28,432 nt of DNA from Prevotella sp. UBA4217 (GTDB lineage Bacteria; Bacteroidota; Bacteroidia; Bacteroidales; Bacteroidaceae), in assembly GCA_002379425.1 (NCBI GenBank), contig DFTH01000005.1, positions 1 through 28,432 on the forward strand, written 5' to 3'. A program made the translations under genes and the position numbers. Every line of letters begins with the position of its first letter. Position 1 is the first letter of the stretch. Below, piece by piece: positions 1 through 7,161 of this stretch. Below the pieces are notes generated by a model. It was not told where the DNA came from. It was given only the letters and a program-made list of their open reading frames with translations, and made no database searches.

Positions 1-153
1 GTTAAGGTGCTTGACCTGGAGGGTACTGGCATCAAGGATGTGAAGGCTGCCAAGGCTCAGGACGGCGCTCGTTACAACCTCGCTGGTCAGAAGGTTGACG
101 CTGCCTACAAGGGCATCGTTATCCAGAACGGCAAGAAGTTCATCCAGAAGTAA
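1..153 (+). CDS. 3' end of a secreted-protein gene (C-terminal tail only)
   Basis: Only the last 50 codons are in the window, in frame 1, ending at TAA 151-153. The visible peptide contains GARYNLAGQKVDAAYKG followed by IVIQNGKKFIQK. Tails of this kind (YNLxGQ(K/R)V, a short linker, then a hydrophobic strand and NGKK) are common at the C-terminus of large exported proteins of Prevotella and related Bacteroidales, and resemble C-terminal sorting or anchoring tails. The family of the upstream catalytic or binding part cannot be known from here. A strong hairpin terminator follows 24 bases after the stop, so this is the end of a transcription unit. Confidence 0.75.
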   Translation, partial: VKVLDLEGTGIKDVKAAKAQDGARYNLAGQKVDAAYKGIVIQNGKKFIQK

Positions 154-177
154 TCTAAGATTACATACACTCTACAC

Positions 178-210
178 AAATGGTGTGTCCTTCGGGGCAC
201 ACCATTTTTT
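178..210 (+). terminator. Rho-independent terminator of the first gene
   Basis: A 13-bp stem (AAATGGTGTGTCC pairing with GGGCACACCATTT, one T-G pair) closes on a TTCG tetraloop at 191-194 and runs into a T tract at 204-210. It lies 24 bases after the stop codon of the partial gene and upstream of the next promoter. Confidence 0.9.
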
Positions 211-248
211 TATAAGCCCTGCTTATGTTGCAAGTTTTCCATGAATTG

Positions 249-280
249 TTTGGCAGTTAGGAAAACTTGTCGTATCTTTG
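249..280 (+). promoter_or_regulatory. Bacteroidota-type promoter of the rpn-like gene
   Basis: TTTG at 249-252 is followed after exactly 20 bases by TATCTTTG at 273-280. This fits the -33/-7 consensus of the primary sigma factor of the Bacteroidota (TTTG, 19-21 bases, TAnnTTTG). Transcription should start near 287, giving a leader of about 50 bases. It is the only promoter in the window in which both boxes are clear. Confidence 0.75.
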
Positions 281-339
281 CAGGCGGATAGGCCATCGAG
301 GGTCCGTCCGCAACAATATTGTTTAACCCTCTAAATTTA

Positions 340-1293
340 ATGATTATGAAGCATGAGGACAAAAAAGTGAAAGGAAAAAAGGCGATGGTAAACGAGAAGT
401 ATGTTCGATTTGATTGGGCGGTGAAGCGGATGCTTCGCGACAAAGTGAACTTCGGTGTGCTGGAAGGTCTTATTACCGTTTTGCTCGGTGAGACTATCAC
501 CATAGTGGAGATTCTGGAGAGCGAGGGTAACCAGGATGCTATCGACGACAAGTTTAACCGCGTGGATATCAAGGCCAAGGACTCCAGGGGCGATATCATC
601 ATCGTTGAAGTGCAGTTGACGACCCAACTCTATTATCTGGAGCGTATTCTCTATGGAGTAGCCAAGGCCATTACTGAGCACATCTCTCTCGGACAGCGCT
701 ACAACGAGGTCAAGAAGGTCTATTCCGTCAACATTCTTTATTTCGACTTGGGTAAGGGTTCCGACTATCTCTATCACGGCAGTACTAACTTCGTGGGTGT
801 GCATACTGGCGACCAACTGAAGATCAATGTCAAGGAGAACAATGTCATCAAGATGAAAGTTCCTGAGGAAGTATTCCCTGAGTACTACATCATCCGTGTT
901 AATGAGTTCAACGACGTTGCTACCACACCGATTGAGGAATGGCTGGACTACCTGAAGAATGGTCGTATAAAGGACAACACGACGACCCCCGGCTTGGCCG
1001 AGGCCCGCGAAAAACTGCTGTATATGCAGATGAGCCGATCAGAGCAAGTGGCCTACGAGCGGCACCTCCTTGCATTGGAAGACCAGAAGAACACCTTTGG
1101 CGCGGCACGAATGGAAGGGCTCGCAGAAGGAAGGGCTGAAGGAAGGGCTGAAGGACGTGAGGAAGCGAAGAAAGAGGCTTATCAGGAAAAACTGGAGGTA
1201 GCGCGGAAGATGAGGGAGAAGGGATATCCATTAGAGGATATTGCGGAAATTACCAGCCTGAGCACCGAAGAGATAGCGTATTTTTCAAAGTAA
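340..1293 (+). CDS. Rpn family recombination-promoting nuclease / PD-(D/E)XK 'putative transposase'
   Basis: The protein (317 aa from ATG 340; ATG 346 is an equally possible start) belongs to the PDDEXK_2 / Rpn family. The N-terminal part (about 20-240) carries the nuclease core: D76 in FNRVDI and E90-V-Q92 after a beta-strand (IIIVEVQ), the D...ExQ form of the catalytic motif. A Glu/Lys/Arg-rich helical tail follows, with three AEGR repeats at 262-273 and a small C-terminal domain ending LSTEEIAYFSK. Characterised Rpn proteins are DNA endonucleases that promote RecA-independent recombination; some act as toxins in phage defence and are held in check by a separately translated C-terminal fragment. 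The gene has its own promoter and stands alone. Its stop codon overlaps the first base pairs of a long inverted repeat. An upstream TTG at 319 would add seven residues but has no support. Despite the family name there is no sign of an active transposon. Confidence 0.88.
   Translation: MIMKHEDKKVKGKKAMVNEKYVRFDWAVKRMLRDKVNFGVLEGLITVLLGETITIVEILESEGNQDAIDDKFNRVDIKAKDSRGDIIIVEVQLTTQLYYLERILYGVAKAITEHISLGQRYNEVKKVYSVNILYFDLGKGSDYLYHGSTNFVGVHTGDQLKINVKENNVIKMKVPEEVFPEYYIIRVNEFNDVATTPIEEWLDYLKNGRIKDNTTTPGLAEAREKLLYMQMSRSEQVAYERHLLALEDQKNTFGAARMEGLAEGRAEGRAEGREEAKKEAYQEKLEVARKMREKGYPLEDIAEITSLSTEEIAYFSK
1111..1293 (+). CDS. Candidate internal small ORF (RpnS-like C-terminal fragment)
   Basis: An in-frame ATG at 1111-1113 lies directly before the AEGR repeats and would give a 60-aa protein consisting of the repeat helix and the C-terminal domain of the Rpn-like protein. 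In Escherichia coli, small proteins translated from within rpn genes correspond to this part and block the toxicity of the full-length nuclease. What is seen here is only the matching layout: an internal ATG, four-residue repeats and a compact C-terminal domain. There is no recognisable Shine-Dalgarno sequence, but this phylum seldom uses one. Separate translation is an inference. In-frame ATGs at 1024 and 1030 are alternative starts. Confidence 0.35.
   Translation: MEGLAEGRAEGRAEGREEAKKEAYQEKLEVARKMREKGYPLEDIAEITSLSTEEIAYFSK
1123..1158 (+). repeat. 12-nt tandem repeat coding for (AEGR)3
   Basis: Three 12-nt units in frame: GCAGAAGGAAGG, GCTGAAGGAAGG and GCTGAAGGACGT, each coding Ala-Glu-Gly-Arg. 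Twelve-base units can change in number without shifting the frame, as known for the four-residue repeats of E. coli Rpn proteins, where the number varies between strains and affects the dimer helix. Confidence 0.85.
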
Positions 1294-1610
1294 GGGTGAC
1301 AGGGTGACAGAACGCCCATCCACAAAGGGTTTGCACCCTTTCGGGGGGTGACAGAGGGTGACAGGAGGGTGACAGGATATGTTATAAAAACTCTGAATTC
1401 TCTCGAGAATTCGGAGGCCTGCTCCGAGGAAACTCTGACTATAGTGCCTCCTTTCCTGTGAATTCTCTCGAGAATTGCTCGGCTTCCTGATTATTCACAT
1501 TCGACAAGCCTATATTTTCCACCGACCTGTCACCCTCCTGTCACCCTCTGTCACCCCCCGAAAGGGTGCAAACCCTTTGTGGATGGGCGTTCTGTCACCC
1601 TGACACCCTT
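1292..1610. repeat. Long inverted repeat, 85-bp arms, 149-nt loop
   Basis: The left arm 1292-1376 and the right arm 1526-1610 are reverse complements over 85 bases with one mismatch (GGGTGACA at 1294-1301 against a mutated copy at 1602-1609). Each arm holds five copies of GGGTGACA or its complement, two of them in direct tandem (1294-1309), and an inner hairpin AAAGGGT-TTGC-ACCCTTT. The left arm starts at the second base of the rpn-like stop codon. No open reading frame with family features and no clear target-site duplication is seen. The element could be a folding 3' end for the rpn-like transcript, a MITE-like element, or a site acted on by a nuclease. The remaining 1611-1700 shows nothing recognisable. 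Confidence 0.9.
1395..1476. repeat. Duplicated 17-nt palindromic motif inside the loop of the inverted repeat
   Basis: GAATTCTCTCGAGAATT occurs at 1395-1411 and again at 1460-1476. Each copy is itself a near-palindrome (AATTCT and AGAATT around CTCG). Between them a hairpin TCGGAG-GCCTG-CTCCGA lies at 1411-1427. The loop of the large element is therefore also structured, with two identical sites 65 bases apart. Confidence 0.85.
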
Positions 1611-1700
1611 TTCCAGAAATTCTCTATGTCGTCGCAACCGCATGCACGGACAAGGTGACGCATCGCCGAAGTCAGGAAGACTTTAATTAGCATAACTAAC

Positions 1701-1737
1701 AAAGAGATGCCGCATCCATTCGATGCGGCACCTCTTT
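1701..1737 (-). terminator. Terminator hairpin after susD
   Basis: AAAGAGATGCCGCATC pairs with GATGCGGCACCTCTTT around a CATTC loop: 6 bp, one mismatch, then 9 bp. It starts 19 bases beyond the stop codon of the susD-like gene on the minus strand. The T tract on the minus strand is short (CTCTTTG), so termination strength is uncertain. Confidence 0.7.
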
Positions 1738-1755
1738 ATTAATTCATCAAATCTA

Positions 1756-3609
1756 TTACCAACCGGGATTCTGAACAATATTCGGATTCATCTCGATAAC
1801 ACTCTGCGGATACGGGAAGAGTCTGTGTTTCTCCTGCCATCCTACCTCATAACCTGCATCCATTGCCTCATGAGTATGGAACAGATAGAAACGGTCATCA
1901 GGATCAGAGCCATCACTACTATGCTGCCAAACTCTATCTTCATCAGCAGGATAATCAGCAGGATTACGGAATACCCTATCAACAAGGTGAGGAATATGTT
2001 TGCCCTGATTCTTGAGGTGCTCAATAGCCTCTTTGTCATAACTATCATTGTCGAGTAAACTCCAACGCATAACATCCTGATAACGGCATCCCTCGAACCA
2101 GAGTTCGAATGACTTCTCCTTCTTCAGGTCAATAAGTGTAGGAGTGCCAGAAAGGACTGTCTTAGAGCCAGCACGCTCCTGAATCATCTTAATATAGGTT
2201 CCCGCTGTTCCTGCGTCGCCTGTACGGAGACAGCACTCAGCATAGTTAAGGAGCACCTCAGCATAACGCATGATGATGATGTTATTCAGACGGTGAACAT
2301 TACCATACTTGTTATCGCCTTCAGAAGCATCAGCGGCACGGATTACATGCTTCAATGGAATCCAGAATGACTGACCATAGTGACCAGCAAGTTCCGAAAT
2401 ACCTATCTTGTCCCACTTAACCAAGCCAGCATGATCAGTTGGAATATTCTTAAGTTTTGCATAATACTCGTCAATTGCAGGAATACCAGTAGTACCATAA
2501 ATCAAATCCTCAATGTTCACCATCGTGGCTCTCAAACGCTTGGAGTCGCGCCCATCATTGGCAACAAAGGCCTCAGAATACCACTCGGGAAGACCGATAG
2601 AACCCCAACCTTCTACACCACCATTATAATTGTTCAATGGGGGTTTCTTGAAGTAACCAGTACGGATCTGGAAGCACTGAGGCTCCATCCACGTGCTGTG
2701 CTGGTTCCATCCGAGACCACTACCTGTGCTCCATTCGCCTGCACCAGGATTGTATCTAACGTTTACCTCAAAAATCTTCTCAGGAGCACCGTCGCCCTCG
2801 ATGTGGAAAAGATTAGCCCAATCATCACCAGAAACCAGTGCATACTTACCAGAGTCTATCACTCTCTTCAAACATTCCTTAGCCTTTGCGAAGTCACCTG
2901 CAAACATATAAGCCTTACCTGCAAATGCGTTAGCAAAGCCTTTGGTAACGCGATATGCGCCATCCTTGTCGTCAGGACTCTGACGCTCGAGCAGGTCGGG
3001 AAGCGCCTTCTCGCACTCCTGAGCGCACCATACGAAGTACTCCTGCTGGGTCATTTCACTATTAGTAGGAGTGTCGGCCATCGTAATCTGGTGATCGATA
3101 AATGGTGGACGACCCCAATAGCAGGCTAGCAGGAAATAGTTGTAAGCACGAAGCACGCGAGCCTCAGCGACAGCCTGCTTCTGGAACGGAGTTGCATCCT
3201 CCTTGTCACCGAAATACTCAATAACGAGGTTGTCCGGGAAGATGGAGAGGTAAAGACCTTGATAATGATAGTCGATAGCCTCAGGAGTATGCTTAAAACG
3301 GAATTCATCAACAGAACCGCCAAACTCATGGTCACCATACATGGAGCCACCATAGTTCACATCGTCGCCCGGATGGTTAGCCAGAACTCTTGCTGGCGTA
3401 TAGATACCAGGACCCATTGCACGCCCCATGGTATTACATTGGAACTGCTCGTATGCAGAAGCCAAAGCCTTCGCTGCATCATCATCAGACTGATAGAAGG
3501 TTGCAGTTGTCAAACTAGCCTTCTGTTCGATGTCCAACTTATCATTACAGGAGGTTAATGCAGCGCCACCAGCAACAAGCGCGAGCATTGAAAATAATAT
3601 CTTTTTCAT
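1756..3609 (-). CDS. SusD/RagB-like outer-membrane glycan-binding lipoprotein
   Basis: The 617-aa product starts with a lipoprotein signal peptide (MKKILFSMLALVAGGAALTS, lipobox Cys21) and the typical SusD opening KLDIEQKASLTTATFYQSDDDA. The N-terminal TPR-like half, the LRAYNYFLLACYWGRPP segment and the C-terminal FELWFEGCRYQDVMRW segment are family hallmarks, and the length is normal or slightly long. SusD-like proteins sit on the cell surface as a lid over the SusC channel and bind a glycan or other ligand for import. The gene lies 21 bases downstream of the susC-like gene on the same strand, clearly one operon, and a hairpin follows it. No glycoside hydrolase is attached, so the substrate cannot be read from context. 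Confidence 0.95.
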   Translation of the reverse strand: MKKILFSMLALVAGGAALTSCNDKLDIEQKASLTTATFYQSDDDAAKALASAYEQFQCNTMGRAMGPGIYTPARVLANHPGDDVNYGGSMYGDHEFGGSVDEFRFKHTPEAIDYHYQGLYLSIFPDNLVIEYFGDKEDATPFQKQAVAEARVLRAYNYFLLACYWGRPPFIDHQITMADTPTNSEMTQQEYFVWCAQECEKALPDLLERQSPDDKDGAYRVTKGFANAFAGKAYMFAGDFAKAKECLKRVIDSGKYALVSGDDWANLFHIEGDGAPEKIFEVNVRYNPGAGEWSTGSGLGWNQHSTWMEPQCFQIRTGYFKKPPLNNYNGGVEGWGSIGLPEWYSEAFVANDGRDSKRLRATMVNIEDLIYGTTGIPAIDEYYAKLKNIPTDHAGLVKWDKIGISELAGHYGQSFWIPLKHVIRAADASEGDNKYGNVHRLNNIIIMRYAEVLLNYAECCLRTGDAGTAGTYIKMIQERAGSKTVLSGTPTLIDLKKEKSFELWFEGCRYQDVMRWSLLDNDSYDKEAIEHLKNQGKHIPHLVDRVFRNPADYPADEDRVWQHSSDGSDPDDRFYLFHTHEAMDAGYEVGWQEKHRLFPYPQSVIEMNPNIVQNPGW

Positions 3610-3630
3610 ATCTTTACTATTTTACCTTTA

Positions 3631-6600
3631 TTAGAATGTAACGTTTAGACCAAACACGACCTTCTTAGAGGTTGGATAGTTACCATTATCCCAACCACGA
3701 GAAGCACCATTGTCGAAAGAAGAGGTCTCAGGATCCGCACCAGGATAGTTGGTAATCGTGAAGAAGTCATCGAGTGAAATAGAGAGACGCAGGTTACTAA
3801 CCAAGAATTTCTTTGTTATATTCTGTGGAATGGTGTAACCCAACTGAATCTGCTTGAACTTGAAGTAAGAGCCGCTGAAGACATTGGCTGAAGAACTGAA
3901 GAATACCCAGTCCTTAGCAACATAGTTCATATCAGGATACTGACCCTGAGTGGTGTAAACACCTTCTTCATTCTTCCTCCAAGAATCCAACCACCAAGTA
4001 TTCAGACCGTTAACACGGGGACGATCGGCAGAAACCATCAAGTTATAAATCTTGTTGCCAGAAGCACCTGTTCCGAATACGGTAAGGTCGAAGCCCTTAT
4101 ACTCCATATTCAACGTGATACCATAGGTAAACTTAGGAATACCAGAACCAAGATCAACCATATCTGTATCCTCATTGGGAGCAAACACACTTCCCCACTT
4201 CTTCAAGGCATTACCGTCGGCATCAGTCTTCTGCTCACCATTTTCATTAAGATCAGGTACCATACCTCCATAAATTGGCCTGCCTTCACTTGCGGGGTCA
4301 AACTCTGTATGACCAACCAACTTGTAGTTGTCCTTGTTATAAACACCCTGATATTCAAATCCACGGAAGTACCAAATGGTATGTCCAGACTCAAAGGTTG
4401 ACTGCACCTTCTGGTTGAAACCGCTGATACCGCCCTGAGTATAACGTGGAAGGAAATCGTTCACGGCCTGAACCTCATTCTTCAACGGAGAGAAGTTTGC
4501 ATTGATGCTGTACTTGAAGTCACCAATACGGTCACGCCACCCTGCCTCGATATCAACACCAGTATTCAGAATCTTACCAGAGTTAACCGTAATTGTGCTG
4601 GCACCGACCTCAGGATAAGGCTTAATGTCAACCAGCAGGTCCTTGGTCATCTTACGATACCAGTCGATGGTCAATGACAGGCGATTGTCAAGGAAGCGGG
4701 CATCGATACCAGCATCCCACTGCTCAGAAGTCTCCCATGTGAGGTCGGGGTTAGCAACACCATTAGGAGCACCACCTTCTTGCGCACCACCCTGATCGGT
4801 AAACACATAATAGCCGCCCAGACCGATGGTCGGGTTGTACTTATATCCACTCAGAACGTTCACGTTACCATTACGTCCCCATGATCCACGGATTTTCAGG
4901 AAAGAAACAGCACTTGTACTGATAGCATTTTTAAAGAACTTTTCATTGCTGATAGTCCAACCAGCAGATACTGAGGGGAAATATCCCCAGCGCTTATCCT
5001 TTGACAACTTCGAAGAGTCGAAAGCATCGGCACGGAAGTTGAACTGCAGGAAATAGCGGTCATCGAAAGAGTATGACAGACGACCGAAGTAAGCCAACTC
5101 AGTAGCGTCACCAGGAGTGTTACCTACAGACAGGTGAGCCTTACCATTGTCGTTCAAACAGTCTATATAGCGGAAATTGGGAGCATGATTACCACGCAGA
5201 ATCATCTGAGTATCAGAAGAAGATACGCTGGTATTGTCCCAGTGATTCTTTGTATATGACATACCGATCATAGCACCAAAGTTATGCTTACCAAACTGTT
5301 TCATGTAGTTGGCGAAGTTCTCCCACTGATAGTATAGGCTTGCATTAGTATTGGCAGAAATAGAATAATTACCATTGGTAGCCATTGAAGACAGGTACCA
5401 AGGCTCACTATAATCGTGACCGTTGCCCTGAGCAATACGGTAGCCGAGACGAGAAGTAATAGTCAGGCCATCTAATGGAGTGAAGTTGGCAGCCAAAGAT
5501 CCGCGAACGTTCACGCCCTCGCTGTAAGCATTTGCTACGTCGCGACGAGCAAGGGGGTTACCAGTTGCTTCAACGATATACTTTGAGGTACCATACCAAA
5601 TAGGATTCTCTTCCGTATAATCTGGAGGTAACAGAACCGGATAAGGCTGGCCAGTTGCCCAAGCCTCAGCCATACCATCACCGAAATCAGCCTCGTCACG
5701 AATGTAAGCAGGAGTCAGCGGGTCAATAGAAACCACGGCGTTCAGGAACGAACCGTAACCATTGCCCAACCTTCTTGTTTTATATTTCTCAATAGAAGTG
5801 TTGCTCGTGACACTCAGCCAGTCGAAGAACTTGTACTCTGCATTCACCTGACCAGTGAAACGCTTATAGGTATCTTTGTTGCCCTTAACCATACCATCGT
5901 TGTCAACGATGCCGAGACCTACGAGGAAACGGCCCTTGTCGTTACCACCCTCAACCGTCAGGTTATGCTGCAGACTCCAACTATGCTCAAAGACCTCGTC
6001 GTACCAGTCGGTATCAACGAAACCGGTTTTGTAAGCCTTCTGCTCAAGTTCTTCGTTTGTAAGGTCACCAAGATACTTGTGATACTCAATATAGTCATTA
6101 GCGTGGAAAAGGTCTGCCTTCTTGCCCAGTGACTGGCTCGCTGCTTTCAGGTTATAGGTTACATGAGCCTGCCCCTTAGAACCGTTCTTAGTTGTGATGA
6201 TAACCACACCATTACCGGCCTGAGCACCATAAATGGCAGCAGAAGCAGCGTCCTTCAAAACTTCCATAGACTCGATGAGAGAAGGATCCAGATACTGGAT
6301 ACCGTCAACCTTCAATCCATCAACGATGATCAGCGGGCCGAGGCTACCAGAGTTCGAAGAATAGCCACGGACACGGATGCTGGCTCCAGCAGCAGGGTCA
6401 CCAGAGGTATTGATAATCTGCACACCCGACACTTTACCCTGCAGGGCTGCACCAGCGTCTGTTGTGCTCAGGTTCTTAATCTCTTCACCCTTCACAGAAG
6501 CAACGGCACCAGTCAGGTCGCTCTTCCTCTGGACACCATAACCGATAACAACCACGTCGTTCAGCGTGGTATTGTCCTCACGCATGGTCACCTGGATGTT

Positions 6601-6876
6601 GTTCTTGCCAGCAACGGCCACCTCCTGGGTCACATAACCCACGTATGAGAATACCAGAGTGGCATTGGAAGAGGCCTGAATGCTGAAGTCACCATTGAAA
6701 TCGGTGATAGCACCCGTGTTGGCACCTTTCACTTTCACAGTCGCACCGATGACCGGCTCGCCTGCTTCATCATTTACCGTTCCCTTAATGGTGCTCTGAG
6801 CCATCGCTCCCAGTGGGAACAAACAGAGCAGGAACAGAAACACTAACGGCTTTTGTAGTGATTTAAAATTCCACAT
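3631..6876 (-). CDS. SusC/RagA-family TonB-linked outer-membrane transporter
   Basis: The 1081-aa product has a signal peptide (about 1-26, ending GAMA|Q), a carboxypeptidase-D-regulatory-like domain (about 29-100: GTVNDEAGEPVIGATVKVKG), a TonB box (DVVVIGYG, 107-114), a plug domain (about 115-235, with SGVQI, IRVRGYSS, PLIIVDG and IESMEVLKDAASAAIYGAQA) and a 22-strand-type barrel ending in GLNVTF with the usual terminal Phe. It forms the gated channel that moves ligand held by the SusD partner into the periplasm using TonB energy. The gene opens the operon. Its promoter faces that of the first sensor kinase across a 285-base gap and shares a 19-nt core with it. Other SusC proteins use an added N-terminal domain for anti-sigma signalling; none is present here. 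Confidence 0.96.
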   Translation of the reverse strand: MWNFKSLQKPLVFLFLLCLFPLGAMAQSTIKGTVNDEAGEPVIGATVKVKGANTGAITDFNGDFSIQASSNATLVFSYVGYVTQEVAVAGKNNIQVTMREDNTTLNDVVVIGYGVQRKSDLTGAVASVKGEEIKNLSTTDAGAALQGKVSGVQIINTSGDPAAGASIRVRGYSSNSGSLGPLIIVDGLKVDGIQYLDPSLIESMEVLKDAASAAIYGAQAGNGVVIITTKNGSKGQAHVTYNLKAASQSLGKKADLFHANDYIEYHKYLGDLTNEELEQKAYKTGFVDTDWYDEVFEHSWSLQHNLTVEGGNDKGRFLVGLGIVDNDGMVKGNKDTYKRFTGQVNAEYKFFDWLSVTSNTSIEKYKTRRLGNGYGSFLNAVVSIDPLTPAYIRDEADFGDGMAEAWATGQPYPVLLPPDYTEENPIWYGTSKYIVEATGNPLARRDVANAYSEGVNVRGSLAANFTPLDGLTITSRLGYRIAQGNGHDYSEPWYLSSMATNGNYSISANTNASLYYQWENFANYMKQFGKHNFGAMIGMSYTKNHWDNTSVSSSDTQMILRGNHAPNFRYIDCLNDNGKAHLSVGNTPGDATELAYFGRLSYSFDDRYFLQFNFRADAFDSSKLSKDKRWGYFPSVSAGWTISNEKFFKNAISTSAVSFLKIRGSWGRNGNVNVLSGYKYNPTIGLGGYYVFTDQGGAQEGGAPNGVANPDLTWETSEQWDAGIDARFLDNRLSLTIDWYRKMTKDLLVDIKPYPEVGASTITVNSGKILNTGVDIEAGWRDRIGDFKYSINANFSPLKNEVQAVNDFLPRYTQGGISGFNQKVQSTFESGHTIWYFRGFEYQGVYNKDNYKLVGHTEFDPASEGRPIYGGMVPDLNENGEQKTDADGNALKKWGSVFAPNEDTDMVDLGSGIPKFTYGITLNMEYKGFDLTVFGTGASGNKIYNLMVSADRPRVNGLNTWWLDSWRKNEEGVYTTQGQYPDMNYVAKDWVFFSSSANVFSGSYFKFKQIQLGYTIPQNITKKFLVSNLRLSISLDDFFTITNYPGADPETSSFDNGASRGWDNGNYPTSKKVVFGLNVTF

Positions 6877-6936
6877 AAGTAATTAAATTAGTTAGGTAAA
6901 TATTTAATTGATAATAATTACAGTTGTTAATTCCAC

Positions 6937-6947
6937 ACGCTTCGCGT
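6937..6947 (-). other. Small hairpin at the 5' end of the susC leader
   Basis: Read on the minus strand the leader begins near GTCGAAACGCGAAGCGTG. ACGC and GCGT pair around GAA, containing the GCGAAGC core known for very stable mini-hairpins. It would lie within a few bases of the predicted transcription start and may protect the mRNA end. The role is inferred. Confidence 0.35.
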
Positions 6948-6955
6948 TTCGACTG

Positions 6956-6963
6956 CAAATATA
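6956..6963 (-). promoter_or_regulatory. Promoter -7 box of susCD
   Basis: CAAATATA on the plus strand reads TATATTTG on the minus strand, about 80 bases before the susC start codon, so the leader is about 70 bases and AT-rich. No TTTG is found 19-21 bases upstream, which suggests that the promoter needs an activator. The box and the following bases (TATATTTGCAGTCGAAACG) are identical to those of the opposing kinase promoter. Confidence 0.6.
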
Positions 6964-7015
6964 TTACATTTATTAACTATGAACTTTGCGAAAAGAAACA
7001 AAGACTTTGCAAAAA

Positions 7016-7038
7016 GTAACATGCCACGCAAATGTTAC
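7016..7038. promoter_or_regulatory. Candidate operator between the divergent promoters
   Basis: GTAACAT (7016-7022) and ATGTTAC (7032-7038) form a perfect 7-bp dyad with a 9-base spacer; another half-site GTTACAT lies at 7056-7062. The dyad is nearer the susC promoter (about 55-80 bases upstream of its -7 box) than the kinase promoter. This looks like a dimeric regulator site, but no cognate regulator is encoded in the window. Confidence 0.4.
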
Positions 7039-7124
7039 ACGAAATCGTCGCTTTTGTTACATTCCAAAAAGGGCGGAAATAACATTTTTTCCGATAATAC
7101 CTATTAAAATTAAGAAAATATTAT

Positions 7125-7132
7125 TATATTTG
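7125..7132 (+). promoter_or_regulatory. Promoter -7 box of the sensor-kinase pair
   Basis: TATATTTG is followed by CAGTCGAAACG, with a predicted start near 7139 and a leader of about 23 bases to ATG 7162. As for susC, no TTTG box is visible at the right distance; the upstream stretch is AT-rich (CTATTAAAATTAAG). Confidence 0.6.
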
Positions 7133-7161
7133 CAGTCGAAACGAGAAACGGGCTTTTGCCG

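Noticed and set aside
340..1293. The rpn-like gene as an active transposase
   Set aside because: The family is often annotated 'putative transposase', but it is a PD-(D/E)XK nuclease family; no terminal repeats enclose the gene itself, and the inverted repeat lies wholly downstream.
1292..1610. CRISPR array or classic insertion sequence
   Set aside because: The repeats are an inverted pair with short internal motifs and no regular spacers. There is no transposase inside and no visible target-site duplication.
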